DNA of 64,000 bases from Gymnorhina tibicen (lineage: Eukaryota > Chordata > Aves > Passeriformes > Artamidae): NCBI GenBank assembly GCA_013399875.1, contig VXAZ01004023.1, positions 1,673,422 to 1,737,421 of the forward strand, written 5' to 3'. This document shows, in pieces, positions 11,587 through 24,700 of this stretch. The first letter of the stretch is position 1, and every line of letters starts with the position of its first letter. The notes beneath the pieces are model-generated. The model was not told where the DNA came from and ran no database searches. It worked only from the letters and a program-made list of their open reading frames with translations. Position numbers and translations under genes: made by a program.

Positions 11587-14500
11587 TCTTTTATCCACAT
11601 GGTAAAACAAAAAACTTTTCAAAACTGGTTTTCTCTTCTCTTATTAGTTTGCTTAATCACTCATATCTGCTGAGACACATGGAAAATCTCTTATTCACAA
11701 AAACAGCAAGGTAATAAAACTCCTAATGTTCAAAAGGGTTATTCACATGCCAGAAGATATGAATGTTTATAGATACTTTGTTAGGCTGTGACCTGAATTA
11801 TTATTGTCACTTTTAAGATTGCAACTGGCCAGCATAAAAGCTGTGTGTGCACAGAGGGTGCAGAATGAGCCATCAGAGGGAGCAAAAAAATAAATATGGC
11901 TTGCCTAGTTTTCTGTAGCTTTCCATTTCACATCCTCCACACACTATAACTAATGATGATCAGCCAGAAATTTTAGAAAGACAGAAATCAATTCTGCAAT
12001 CAGAGGGCTCCCTAAATCAAGCCTAAAGGGGAATTTTCAAAGTCCCTGCAGATCCACTGTAATTGTGCTGAAAACAGATAAAAGCTGCAGAACTGCCATG
12101 GGAAAAGCTCCCGGTACCGACACACTCCCAGAGATCCCAGGACTGCATTCAGCTCCAAACGCCCACTCTTTAGGAACTAATGCCCTGTCATTTTTTCCAC
12201 AGACCCCAAGGAAAAAAATGGCAGTAGCCTTGTATGTTCTAAGCTTCAAAAGATCATTTGTGTCTAAACACCAATAAAAGAATTATTTGCATGTTTCCAG
12301 GAATGCCAGAACAGGAGGGGTTCCTGCCTTCATGCTTTGGGCAAGAGGCATATGTACACTGTTATTCCCTCCAGGACCCTCTCAACAATTCCAGCACCTC
12401 TCTGTGAGACTAATTAGAAGACAAACAAAGAGGAAGCTGGTGTTAGATCAGAAATGCAAGCCCAAGTCAGAGAGCTCGGTTCCTACACTCCCATTCTTAA
12501 TGCAAAGATGGGACAAAGCAGGCAGTAAAGTCATGTTTAAACTCCAAACACTGTTTGTGTCTCCTTTGGTGCCAAAGCACACAACATGTGCTAAAGTTCC
12601 CACCGCATGGAAAGCCAGCTGGAGAGAGAGCTGGTGGCTGCCGAGCTCTTGGCTGGGCCCCCCTTGGTCAGTGTGGTCAAGCAGCACCTCAGACCCTGCA
12701 TCCCCATGGTTAGTTCCCAGCACTGGACAGTGAGTCCAGGCTGCAGCCATAAGAGAAAGAAAGGAGTATGCAATAGTAAAATAGTTCCTCTCAGACCAAT
12801 TGCATTTCTTTACAGTCTTTCTTCTCCTCAGCATCCTTGTGGGCTGTTATAGTCTCCTTTGAGAAAGGATTTTAATTTTAAAAAAGCCTCTGGTGGATAA
12901 TGCGCGTATAACTCTTCCCAGAGGAACTGCTGCACTTGCAGCAGTAACATTCATCCTGAAGGCTGAAATCACTGACAAGTTGAGCTAGGTGCTCTGTTTT
13001 GGCATGAGCTGCCCATCACCCCAACGCCACTATCTCCTGTCCAGTGTGATCAGTATCCACGAAGCTGCCCTCATGACTGCAAAGACAGTTGAGAAGTTTC
13101 GAAGTCAGTTAGCTGAGATAAACTGCTGCTTTAATTGACTCGTTCCAAGTAAACTAAGTCTATTGTGGGAAGGAGATTTTAAAGAGCAACTGAGAATTTC
13201 TGGGTTCCCACCAAACTGGTGCCGCATGAGTGCACTGAAAGACCCACTGAGGGGAAGACAGGTTGAAGGGAAAACCCTCATTGCTCTTCCTAGGTTTTGA
13301 ACCCAGTCTTTGCTATGGCTTCACAGGTAGAAATCTGCAACTATTCCCCTGTAAGTCTCCAGTACAGGATGCATTTCTGCTAAATAAGGTTTTAACAGCA
13401 AATTTTCTGGCAAAGAAGTTGGAAAACACTGCTTCATCTACAGAAAAGGTTTTCATGGAGTTTATCTGGGCATCAGCAAACTTCTGCCAGAAAGTCTTTT
13501 TCAGCAGCAGGATAAAATATCTGGTCAAACTGGAAAAAGGATGTCGGCTCTGCATTTGTAATGGGGACACCAATAACTGTGCAAAACTCCAGCTTCCAGA
13601 CCTGCTCTGCCTGACTCAGAAAAAACACAAGCACTTAAAAATGCCTCAGAGCTGAATTTTTCAGAAGTGTCTCAGGGAATTGAGAGCCTCTGCTTGCCTC
13701 TCTGAAGGTGCTTCAATCTCTATAAAAAAGCTGAATATTCAGAAATGTGAAATATTCCTTGAACTGGCACTGGAGGCACAGCCACACGGTCAAGGCTCTC
13801 AGCCAGTAACGTGGCACCACACACGGATGGAAGTGAGCATCTCCCAGGCAGGTACAGTGCCCTAAACATTTTTCACAGCCATGTACATATATCTCTCTTT
13901 TTCCCCAGAAGAAAAAAAACTTGAAAACTTTTTGTTGCTTCCAGCACAGAACAGCAAGCTCCTTTTATCTGCAGAGGTCTTTCAGGCCAAGGAAGACAAC
14001 CACGGAGCTCACAGACATGGGCTTCCCTTCTCACCTCCTACTCCACCAGGAGATTCTTCCTCTTGGCATGCTTGCACCTTCTTTCCATCATGCTCTTTCC
14101 AGTTCTGTGCTTCTCCTCTTGCCGTTTGATGCTTTCATCAGCTCTAACCCAGTCAGTGAAGTGGACGATGAGCATCACCATTTCCCCAGGCCTGCTGGAG
14201 AAAGGAGCCCTCTTGCATCCTGAACCTCTGCCACAGCTCTCTCCCTCTCCAAGGGACCAGAGCTGAGCAACACCCTCATCCACCCTGCCCCAGCTGTTCC
14301 CCTCAGCCTTGGTTCATGCTGTTCTCTCAGGCACAGTGTCTCTCCTGTTTATCACATAGGTACAAAGAATCTGAAGGAAGAGTGATGTTAAAATGTTGCT
14401 GCAACATAGAAATCATTGGTGTTAAACTAGAACTATTTCCTGAAAAAATACCAGCATGTAGGATTGACCTTGTTCTCACTGCTATGGTAGGCAAATGTTC

Positions 14501-15599
14501 AGTCAGCACTCCTTCTCTAGTTGAATAATGGTCAGGTAACATACACGTTGGTGAACTTTTGGAAATAGGCAAGATTTAACTGCTAAAAAAAGTCATTTTA
14601 AAAGGGGAAAAGGGTGAAAATTAATAATGCTTGTCTTTCCATGCTCAAGTTTTTAAAGCACACCTCCTTCTCTATCGGAAATTCTGAATTCTCAAAATGC
14701 TCGTCTTGTCTCTGCCTGTTATTTTTCTTCCAAACCATTGCCAGTTTTGTCTTCCACCTCATCACCACAAGGGCTCTGCACATGAGGACACTGTGCCATC
14801 AGTCCAGTTTATTTCACTGTCCTTTGTGCTATGTCAATTCTGAGAGCAGGCAGAAGTTCTCAGATAGAAAGTGTCACCATCAGAAAATGTAGAAAAACAG
14901 TTCATGTAAATGACAGAACTCAAAAGTCTTTCAAAACTGCCTTCTTACCTGTAGGGAAACACCCAACCTTTGTATCCAACTATGATCTCCGCAAGATTTC
15001 AAATTTTTTAAATATAATATTTCTATTCTTTCTCAAAAAAACTCTCCATAATTTCCCTAAAGTGGGAAACACTCAGAGTTCCTCTTTCTAGTCCCCAAAC
15101 CAACTTAGTTATTTTTCCAGATTGTGGAATTTCTCAAAGATGGCAAACACTCAGAACAAGTCTGATCAACAAATTAACCCTTCCCTGTTGCACCATCAGC
15201 CACAGTTTCTACAGCATTAAACTCATGCCTGTGTCCATGGAATTGCATTTCTCAATGCTGCATTAAATCTGTGGAAACAGTTTGGAGAATCATAAGCTCT
15301 TAGAACTTTAAAACCATTTAAACTCAGTCAGATACAGCCTGGGATGGGGATTGTCAGATGTGGAGCTCCCTGTAGTTCCACTCACTCTCTGGACCAATGT
15401 CAACCTATGAGTCTGTGGAAAACCTAGTTTGTATTTACTGCATCTCCAGATGATTATCCAAATAAAGCCCAATCAGCAAAATAAAGCTTAATTTTTAATT
15501 CAAAAGCAGAAAGGTCTGCACTTTGAGAAGGGCTGGGTTGTTCTTAGCAAGAGTCTGGAAATAGAGTCTTTATTTTGGATGTCCCTCATATCACTTCAC
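11587..15599. other. Unique DNA, no gene recognised
   Basis: No known repeat or gene is seen. Segments near 12.1-12.8 kb and 13.7-14.3 kb are somewhat richer in G+C, which explains overlapping open frames of up to 148 codons on both strands there. The products are low-complexity and unrecognised. A 20-bp perfect inverted repeat lies at 12926-12945. Confidence 0.5.
12926..12945. repeat. Short perfect inverted repeat
   Basis: The arms ACTGCTGCA and TGCAGCAGT (9 bp each) are separated by CT. They form a perfect 20-bp interrupted palindrome. No flanking structure extends it, and its significance is unknown. Confidence 0.7.
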
Positions 15600-16110
15600 T
15601 GTTGCACAATGATATTAATAAGAACTAGTTCTAGAAGGAGAACACTTCATTTTTATTAGTCAGTATAAATGATCTCCTTAGTATCCTGCTTCTGACAGAT
15701 CTTGAATTTTCAGCTAACAAGCATCAAAACCTGTCTCACCAGCAATGAGCAACAACGTCCTGAATAATCGCAGGAACTCATTTATCATTAAAACAAAATC
15801 AGCTGCCATATCACTTGGCATGTAGAAATAATTGTATTATATTTAACCCCCCAATAACTCAGCTACCTAAGTCATTTCCAAATTATATGTTCCCTTCTCC
15901 TAGGCTTTCATTAGACTGACAAATATCTGTGTCACTATGTGAGCTACAAGTTCCCTGGAACAAGCGGTCTTCCTTGCAATGTTATTGCCAGCTGATGGCA
16001 GAAGCAAGATGAGTGATTTGTTTTCTTTGTGAGGCTGGCTTTCATTGTCCTGAATTCAACACTAACATCTTGCTAATCCTGCATTTAAATCTACGGACAC
16101 TAATGTGCCC
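15600..16110. other. Block resembling conserved non-coding DNA
   Basis: This is unique sequence without stretches of open frame but with many TAAT, ATTA and CATTTAAAT-type cores and a balanced, non-repetitive composition (for example AACTCATTTATCATTAAAAC near 15775). Blocks like this in vertebrate gene deserts are often conserved enhancers. That is an impression only; no alignment was possible. Confidence 0.18.
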
Positions 16111-17699
16111 CTTTTTGGATCTCCTCACTGAAGTATCAAAGGCTTAGAAAGGCTAACAATAATTTCTCCATCTGCAGGGTTCAAAAAAAACCTGAGGATT
16201 AAAATCTTTGCAGTGGAGAGGTTTTAAATTATGTATTTCTCTGGACATTACTATCAGTAGTTCTGCTTTACTTGGAGTGCTATGATCCAAAGTCAGAAAA
16301 AGATTAAAGGATTCATTTCCTTCTTGATTCATTATTGCATGTTTTGTTTCTTTTTTCTTATGTTTCTACTCTGTTTATGTACTAAAAATGTTTTATTCAT
16401 GGATCCTTACATAATTTTCCATGACCATGGCACAAGATACATTCAAATGCCTTGATGTTTCAAATATGCATCTCATTTTATAGGTTAGAATTACACAGAA
16501 AATAACTGCACTGTGTTCTTTTATTCTGATGGTATGACACCAAAAAAATTATAAGTACAAATTCAAATTTTTCAGCATAACACTCACTCTCCTGTTACAA
16601 AATATCCAGATGCAAGACTGGGCTGGTTACTCTATAAGGCTCTTCTTGGGAATGATTTTTGCCCAGAGTTTTTCACTTTTCTGTCTTCCATATCCACAAA
16701 GTTAAAAGACAGAAGTGGGAGGGGAGCAGGAGGAAATACTGGAAACCCACATCAAATTTTCAAGGGATTTTAATACCTCTCATTGACAGCTTTTCATCAC
16801 AATGCCAATTATGAACAATATAAAAGTTATTTTTGCCTGGATAAGAATTTCCAGTGCAGTTGGAATGGCACGGGATTCTTCTAAAGCACTCCTGAAAATG
16901 TATAGTCATAGCATACAATAAACCTTCTAATTAGTTCTGGTATGACATCCCTCTCTATTCCGGTTTACTGGTAAAGTTAAGGGATGGTGTGTGCTTGCTT
17001 TGAATACATTAAACACTTTGTTCCGATCATATTCTATGCACATTTCACAGAGGAAAATACATCTGCTCCATCAGTGGTATAAAATGGGTATTTCCTCAGG
17101 GGTGTGTAAAAGGTGTATAAATCTCTGCATCTGCCTGAGATTTGCATAGATGCTGGTACATAGGTCACTTGTGCACTTAGTTTTCTCTGTGATCTGGGAC
17201 TAATGCTGGTTAGCTCTCAGTGCTGCAGTGAGATCACAGACATTTTTTGCTTACATGTGTAGAGCTTTATTCTCTTATGCATAAGGTTCTGTGCTGCATT
17301 ACTGCTTTTTACCTATTTAGAATTAAAAGCTTCCTTTGTATGGTATTGGTGTTTATGCACCCAGTTAGTTTCATGTTTTATGTTAAATTAATAATTCACA
17401 TACTTTGTCCATCAGTGAATCACGACTAGTCTGTATGTTGAAAATATTTGTCACAGAAAAGCAACCTTTTGTGTAGCCTATTGTCTCACATTAACTCACT
17501 TTTTTCTCAAGGAATTCCCCCTGCAGCAATCCCCACTGTAAGCCATTAGCTCTGCACATCTGCCCACTCTAATGACCACTCTAGTGTACACATACCTGAC
17601 TGCCATCTAATTTAGACATCACCCATAGGACACTAATACTAATGTCTCCTGGGCCAGCTAAGTCCTGGATTATTGACTAGCTACAGTTATCACTTCATT
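16111..17699. other. Unique A+T-rich DNA, nothing recognised
   Basis: No repeat family, no coding signal and no structured element stands out. The only open frames are around 60 codons. Confidence 0.5.
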
Positions 17700-18130
17700 T
17701 GGTCTTTGGAGGTGAACCAAGTGCACCTGAGGTCATAAATAGGTCAAATGATTATACAGCTCGTGAAGAATTCAAGTATTTTTGTTACGCTAACAAGAAC
17801 CAAAAATATACTTTCTAATTTGTTTTGACAGGGGATCCAATTGCTTTGCCTTTATGCAATGTCCCCTTTGTGTAGCTATGAAAATGCAGCCAATTAGGCA
17901 TAAAATTCTTTTTTCCGTATGAGCAGCAAGTTAAACAAATTGATGCCATTTAAAATTAACACAGAAAAAAAGGAAAGAAAATTGGTGGCATCAAATATCT
18001 GATAATCAATCTTTTATTTTATAAAGAAAAGAAAAAGAAAGAAATCAGGGCCGCTATTTCTAATTAAAATAGTAAGTAGACATGTGATAAACAATGAGGG
18101 TTATGATTGCTGCCTATAAATATGTTGTGG
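17700..18130. other. Candidate conserved non-coding element with homeodomain-like sites
   Basis: The block contains CAGCCAATTAGGCATAAAAT near 17889, GCCATTTAAAATTAACAC near 17946, CTGATAATCAATCTTTTATT near 18000 and CTAATTAAAATAG near 18060. These are homeodomain, PBX/HOX-like and MEF2-like cores within 250 bp. No open frame or repeat is present. The picture fits a developmental enhancer, but the inference rests only on motif density. Confidence 0.22.
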
Positions 18131-18409
18131 GGAGGTAAATACACCGAGAAGAAAGAGCTATTTAAGCTAAAGGAAAATGGTGGTGTGAGAACAAATGTTT
18201 ATAAATTGTTCCTGAATACATAAGATTGGATTTAGAAGAACATTTTGAATCTTTGGAAGAATGGGTTCCTCTAATTAATATTAGACTGGGGGAAAAAATA
18301 CATAAGTGGGGTAAATTGAAGCTTATTAAATAAATTCTATAACCTGTTTTCATCAGAGAGCAAGGGATTGCATACAGTAATCAAGGATTTCCCATTCAGC
18401 CCAAATTTG

Positions 18410-19060
18410 TAAAAACTGTGTTTGCGCTCTAGGCCGAATTCAGATCCATTGCAAGAAGCACAGCACAAGCAATATTTGTGCCATTACACAATTTCACATT
18501 GAAAGCAAATCCACTTCTCTCTAGAAAAGGAAGAAACCACCTTCTTCCCAAACCCAACAGACAAACTGGAGTTAATACCAGTTCTGAATCTGGCCCAGTG
18601 TGGAACTGATTCAAATGTTCGTGTTTGTAATCGAAGCTGTCCAGTACAGCACCTTTTGGGGTAAATACTCAAATTGTAGCAAGTAAATGTGGGAGAACAG
18701 AAAATTCTGGGGTTTCTCCTTCTATGGATACTTATATGCATGTTAGCCCACAGGAAAGTCTGACGTAGTGAGGACATCAAAATGCAGCCTGGATTTTGAC
18801 AGCTATATACTTATGAGAGAAGATAAAATATGTGCTTAAGAAACCATTTTTTTGTACAAAAAATGCAGTGGTTGGACACACAAACAACTGTGAGTTTTCA
18901 TGTAAATCAGCAAATCTGTTCAAGAGCTGAGTGTGCTTGATCCTATACATCTCAAACCTCATTGCCTTCAATGCGAGCTTGGCATTTACAAAGTGTTTAT
19001 AAATGGATCCATGCCAAGATGCCTGCATTAAAAAATGTGAGTGCATACTGTATTTTAACA
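18410..19060. other. Candidate conserved non-coding element with a stem-loop
   Basis: This non-repetitive block contains GTGTTTATAAATGG (forkhead-like) and a perfect 8-bp inverted repeat, CTTGGCAT at 18978-18985 and ATGCCAAG at 19011-19018, enclosing ATGGATCCAT. Minus-strand open frames of 94-98 codons overlap it but look unlike proteins I know. Regulatory status is unproven. Confidence 0.2.
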
Positions 19061-20063
19061 TTCTGATAACAAACTATAAAAGTAAAAGAGAAATAATGTA
19101 CCAACTCGTCTGTCTGTTTCTGTTTCAGGGTAAGAAGCAGATACATGGTTTTCTTCAACCAACTTTCTACAAAAACCTGTACTAAAGCAAAAAAAGGTCC
19201 ATGCTACAAAACTAGGTGCTTTCCTTTCAAATTGTGCTACTTTCACCTCATGTTATCAACTATTGTACTGAACATGGTGTAAAATCCTGGGAAAGGATAG
19301 TCATTTATACACATTTCTTTCTTAGGTGTCTTCCATGCACGAAAAGTCATCAGTGATCTGTCCCTCACCTTACTTTGAAGCTGGGTGAAAATTGGTGACT
19401 GCTGAAGTATCGGCATGAGAGGGGATGAAGGAGTCAGCTGCCTGATCTGCTGATCCTCAGGAGAGCTGGCTGAGATCTGGCGAGACATCCAGGAGCCACT
19501 CCAAATGTGAACCTCCCTTCTCATCACACACAGCAAGCATCACAATAAATGGGGAGTGATGAGTCTAAAAAAAAAAAAAAAGATGAAGAGGAGTAATATT
19601 TTTACAAACAGCAGCAACATCCCCAGAGTTCCACTGCAGCTCAGAGAACTGTTGTTCTGGGAATTGCTTTGCTATCAGTACTAAAAATTAAGCAGTCTCA
19701 CTAGATGCAGCTAACAGTTTTTAAACTGTCAAAGTGTTTCATATACAGTATCTCTGTTTCCCAATTCCATTTCCTCATTAACAAAGCCAGAAAAAAAAAA
19801 AAAAAGACTACCTTAATTAGTTCTCCTTCAGCTTTTTTATTCTTCTAATTACGCTGCCTCCCTTCCCCTTGCCTGTATACATCAAAAAATGTCACCACCT
19901 TCGGGGGGAGATTTGTGCAAGGTTGAAGGATCAGGACCAGTGCTGGAGCAAGCACTGATTCATTCTTTCTCCTACACAGCGGAGCACCAGAGTTTGAAGC
20001 CTATCCCGTGAACCCAGGAACACTGATTGGACCCAATGCAATGACTCAGCATCCCTAACAATT
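19061..20063. other. Unique DNA with poly-A runs
   Basis: A-runs lie at about 19567-19582 and 19791-19805. No gene is recognised. The open frames are short and unrecognised. Confidence 0.5.
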
Positions 20064-20681
20064 TGTACTGGTTTTGGCTGGGGTAGAGTTAATTTTCTTA
20101 ATAGTGGCTGGTAGGGAGAGGTGTTTCTGGTATGTGATGAAAAGAGTTAACACAGGGATGTTTTAGCTATGGCTGAGTGGGGCTTACACAGAGGCAGAGT
20201 CTTTTCTGCTTCTCACCCCACCTCAACCAGTGAGAAGGCTGGGGATGCACAAGGGGCTGGGAGGGGACACAGCTGGGACAGCTGTCCCCAGCTGACCAAA
20301 GAAATATTCCAAACCATATAGCATCATGCTCAGCAATAAAACTGGGCAGAGGTGGAGGTTGGTGGACACTGCTGGTTGCTCTGGGCACCAACCAGAGAGA
20401 AATTGCTCGCTTTTGCATCATTTGTGTTTCTCGGCAGGGAGTGGCGGGGGCGGAGGGAGGAGAGAGGGAGGGGTCCCTTCCTCTTTGTTGTTTTTTAGTT
20501 CCTTTGCTTTACTGTGGGGGCGGTGGGAGTGGGGTGGTGTTGAATATTTTTAAACTGCTTTTGTCTCTATCCACAAGTTTTCTCACTTTACCCTTCCGAT
20601 TCTCCCCCACATCCCACGGGGTGAGGGAGTGAGCAAGCAGCCGTGTGTTGCTTTGCTGTCTACTGGGGTTGAGCCACAGAA
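20064..20681 (+). mobile_element. Solo LTR of an avian endogenous retrovirus (ERVL-like)
   Basis: The element starts TGTACTGGTTTTGGCTGGGG and ends near GGGGTTGAGCCACAGAA. Characteristic inner blocks include GAGTTAATTTTCTTAATAGT, the CTTTTCTGCTTCTCACCCCA block, GGGAGGGGACACAGCTGGGA and TTTTCTCACTTTACCCTTCC. I recognise this as an LTR family common in neoavian genomes and assign it to the ERVL group from memory. Orientation is plus. No internal retroviral sequence or second LTR flanks it, so it is a solo LTR left by recombination. The position where the family normally carries its TATA box reads CAATAAAAC (about 20334-20342), so the promoter looks damaged. I could not find a clean target-site duplication, and the right end may be off by a few bases. 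Confidence 0.85.
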
Positions 20682-21229
20682 CCGTCCCAGGGCTTTGCTC
20701 CTTGCTGGTGCCCTGCTTTCTCCCCCAGCCATGCTCTGCTACTGCTGAGTGCAACAGCCTCAGCAGTGCAAACCATTACAGGGGAAACACTGGAACCTCC
20801 AGCGGCGCCTGCTTTCCCACCCAGCTGCAGCAGCAGGTGTGCCTGGGCTGGTCACACACTTACCAGCACATTTTTTGCATACAGGCTCCAGGCTTGTTAA
20901 GGCTTTTGTTAACACTAAGGTGAAATAAGGATAATGCCCCTTCATCAGCATTTTCCCCAGTCTTATCTTCCTTACTCTCCTCAACCACAAAAATGCCTGT
21001 TCTCCAGACACTACTTTGTCACTCAGCATTTTACAGGGGAAGAGAGATGGAAGAAATTGTTACTGTTTACAATTACCTTTACAATATAGTAAGCACGTGC
21101 AAGGTGAAAGGCTGAGCAATGACAACAGTACAGATGCAGCTGCCGCCTGCACCTCACATCCCTTTTTCATCCTATCCTCGCACAGCCTGTTAGTTTGACT
21201 TCCAAAAGATCCTTTTTCCAAAAGATCCA
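20682..21229. other. Unique DNA right of the LTR
   Basis: Mixed G+C-richer sequence (20690-20870) followed by A+T-rich sequence. No repeat or gene is recognised. Confidence 0.45.
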
Positions 21230-21790
21230 CTTAAATATCTATGTACTAAAAACTCTCTCATTTGCCAAGAAAAGGAAGCTCATTTGCACTGCACAATGCT
21301 GAATGTAATTTGATTCCGCCAACTTGAGAGGTTTGCTGCACTGCACAGACACCTGTGCGATGAACCAGCCGCCTCTCTATCACTGACACATTCACACAAT
21401 GTGCACCTGCAAATCCCCATCTCTCCTTTCAGGAGGAAATGTATAGCATTAAAATGTGGGCATCTTCCAGAATTTTTAGAGAGGACTCAAATCCAAAAAC
21501 TGAACTAATGGGATGATGCCTGGGTAGAAAAGTCTTTGGTGCTATTTCATTATTAGTCTGATTCTTAAGACGGACAACAGGAGTTCCAGTTTGCGCTAAC
21601 TGGGTAAGCGATCTCAACAAGAGTAATGTCTGTGCATTCAAAACTGGATTTCATGCAAGCTATTGTCACTGAGGCCAGCCAGGCACTGGATTGTTTGATG
21701 GCTGTTTAATTGATTGAGCCACTTTTCATCCGGTAACTGAATCAGGAGTAGTTCCACATGACATTATTAGTTCTCTAAGCATCCTGTTAA
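21230..21790. other. Candidate conserved non-coding element
   Basis: The block carries several retained CpGs and sequences such as GGCTGTTTAATTGATTGAGC near 21702 and CATTATTAGTCTGATTC near 21548 (homeodomain-like cores). It has no repeat family. Open frames on the minus strand reach only 70 codons. It looks constrained rather than decayed, but this is a visual impression. Confidence 0.2.
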
Positions 21791-24700
21791 TTTCTCTGCT
21801 TTGCTGTCCTGTGAGTGCTCAGCCCTCCTCTCCACACAACAAATAAATGTCTGGAGAGCAGACAAATTGTGTTGTTTGTGTGGACTGTTAGAGGATCCAG
21901 GGACCACAGCAGAAGTGCTCTCTGGCATCTTCATCTGCCCATGAGGGCATTTCTTTCCTCCTCAGCATGCACAGGGGTGTGCCCGACAGCAGCCCTCCTT
22001 CAAGAGCAGATGCAAGACAAGGCTTTTGCTCTGTCCCCAACTGCTGCTGGGAAAGCACAGACAGCCCTGTTTAAGCCCCTGCCTCCAGATCTGCCGTCTT
22101 CCCCGTCCTTGCTCCTGCCTGCTGGGGCCTCTTGCCCCAGGAAAAGCGAGAGGAAAGGAGAGGGGTCACAAAGGACATCTTCAGGGAACGAGACAACCCT
22201 GCTAGCGTGCCTCATCCTGAGCTGAGCTCTTCTTCCCATCCCGTGCCTGGCCAGTCACTAGTCATTCACTTCCACTTACAGTCACTGTACATGTCTTCTG
22301 TTGCCCTGCCTCTGGCTATGGTTAGCCAAGTTCTCAGTCTTTAGGCAAAAGATGTGACAGAATGCATTAGATTTCAATAGAAAAGCCTCTTGATGGAGTT
22401 CGTTGCGAAACTTTAAAAAGTTTTTGGACGAACAGTCATGAAACCAAAAAATCGACCTCTTATAGCACAGAATATTCCAATTTACCATTGGTTTTGGAAA
22501 TGTTTTTTAGATCTGACCTTAAAAAATGCAGACTTTTCAAGAACAATACATGGTTTATTTATTTTCTCTTTATGTCCCAGTTTAATTTAAACAGAGTATT
22601 ACAATCATACTGCTGCTTTGATATGCTAAGTACCTCTCAGGTCAGCAGTGCAAAATTGTTTTAAGAAGCATTCTTATATACATAAAAATACAATTTTTAA
22701 TAGTAGTTAGTTCAATCAACAGCGAAAACTAAATCTAAGATCACAATACTATTATATGAATAAATCTTCACCTGTTATGCTCTAAGTTCCAGCTCAGTAT
22801 GTTGAATTCTGCACAATCAGGAATTTATAAGACCTAAAACCAGAGCATTTTACTCTTCAAGTTTTGATATCATAAGGAAGGCAACTGGTTTAACAAATGT
22901 GCTAGATTTTATTCTTTCTTGCAAAAAGAAAAATCTAGAGTAACATGAAATTAGTTTCATCCTCCAGAACCTTCAGTGCAACCAAAAGCAGAATGTACCT
23001 AGGTCTGCATCTTACCTTGTCTCATGATTGGTGATTTTTTAGCATTTTTGTACTGTTCTGTTTTGCAAACATTCATTTTTTAATATCTTTTTTACAAAAG
23101 AAATTTGAGCAACACAATTGCTGAACTTTCTTTGCCCTTTACTGTTGATGATATCTGCACTCCACCAAAAGGAACAAGTTTAGTCAAGGAGAGAGGAGCA
23201 GAAAGTTAATTTTCCTTTTCCCCACGAAACTAACAAAAATATTTATGAACAAGAGAAGATTGCTGGGAACTAAAATCCTGACTTCCTTCCGTGGTGTTAG
23301 ACCTACAAAGCTCTTCAGCTATGATTAATGAGAGGTCTAGGTCAGAGCTTGTAGTGATGATGACAGGTTAGTGAACAATAGGGAATGGTCTTACGAAGTA
23401 CAGAAGTATTTCTTACGGTGTATTTCCCAAGCTGCACACACCACACTTAATAAACAGCTGATCTAAGTGAGAATGCTTCAGGAAACGTTGAGTTTTTGAG
23501 CACAAGAACACGAGTATCTTCACACTACCTCACACTCCGTATTTGTTCAACATCATTACACCTTCACCATGAGATTTAACTTTCTTCTGTCCCACCAAGC
23601 ATTCTCCTGAAATTATCTACATTCCTCACATCACCTGCCATTCTCAATAATCCAGTCCCCAAAGTCCAACTAGTTGCCTGGGGCTTAGGTCCAGTCCACA
23701 GGTGTTTTCCATCCAACATACTATATCTTTCCCAGACAAGACAGTGATGGAAGTTCAAGAAGCAAACACTATCCAAACAGTGAGAATTTTCACACTCCAT
23801 GTTTTCTACTGGGTCAGGTAGTGTTTGGGAGGTAAAAGATTTCTGTGGTGTCTAGACTATCCTAAAACATGGTGACAACCAAAGAGACAAATTTGTGTAC
23901 AGAACAGATACATAACCTGCTAATTCCCTTAATGATTTTTGATATTGACAATTTGTCATACATTTAAGGTATTTTAACAAAGAAATAAATATAAATAATG
24001 TTCCTGCACAACAAAGTTCCTGGTTTGTCTACATTTAAGTTAGTTGTTGCAGTTTTGTTCTACTTTGGACAAGGGAGTCATTAACATAAATTTTTTTGTG
24101 TGCTTGTGTATGAACCAGAATGAAAAACAGTAGCTCAAAGAGATTAACTTCTGATTTTGGTAACAAAATTCTGAAACAGACCAGGAGTAGAAAGCAACTT
24201 ATGTGTTGGTTTTTTATTTTAGTTAAATAACCCTAATGCAATTTCATTGAAACCTATTGGTATAGAATAGACACTTTTTTCCCCACCTTGTTTTGTCTTT
24301 CTGCTTCCTAACCCTCAGTCACGATAACTCCACCTTCCAGCTGACGTATTAATAAAACACAACTCTGTCATTCCAAGTGTATTTCCCATTCCAAGCAAAT
24401 GCTTCTAGTTTCAGTGATTTGACTAATAAGATCATACTAACTGGCTGTAAAGTATTGTTCCTCCTCATTTTCCTTTTAGTCACAGGGAGCATTTGGAAAA
24501 GCTGGACAATCCTAAATTATTTTGACAGCCAAGTCCCCCACCTATATTGCTGCTTGATCTCTTTAAGCTCTTATATACGTCCTCTCTTATCTAATTTGCA
24601 CTTAAGCAAACTCAGCAATGCTTCCCAAAACCACACTATAATGATTCCTGTTACCTTAACAAAAATCCCTCCTTTCTGTAACTTTGTGAAGTCTCTGAAT

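Noticed and set aside
12287..12733. 148-codon plus-strand open frame, with a 128-codon frame opposite
   Set aside because: The patch is G+C-richer so stops are rarer. Both strands are open, the composition is not protein-like and no family is recognised.
13263..13655. 130-codon plus-strand frame
   Set aside because: No domain is recognised, an 86-codon frame is open on the opposite strand, and there is no splice or polyadenylation context.
21815..22239. 136-codon frame and overlapping frames on both strands
   Set aside because: These are explained by local G+C content; they are proline/serine-rich low-complexity translations.
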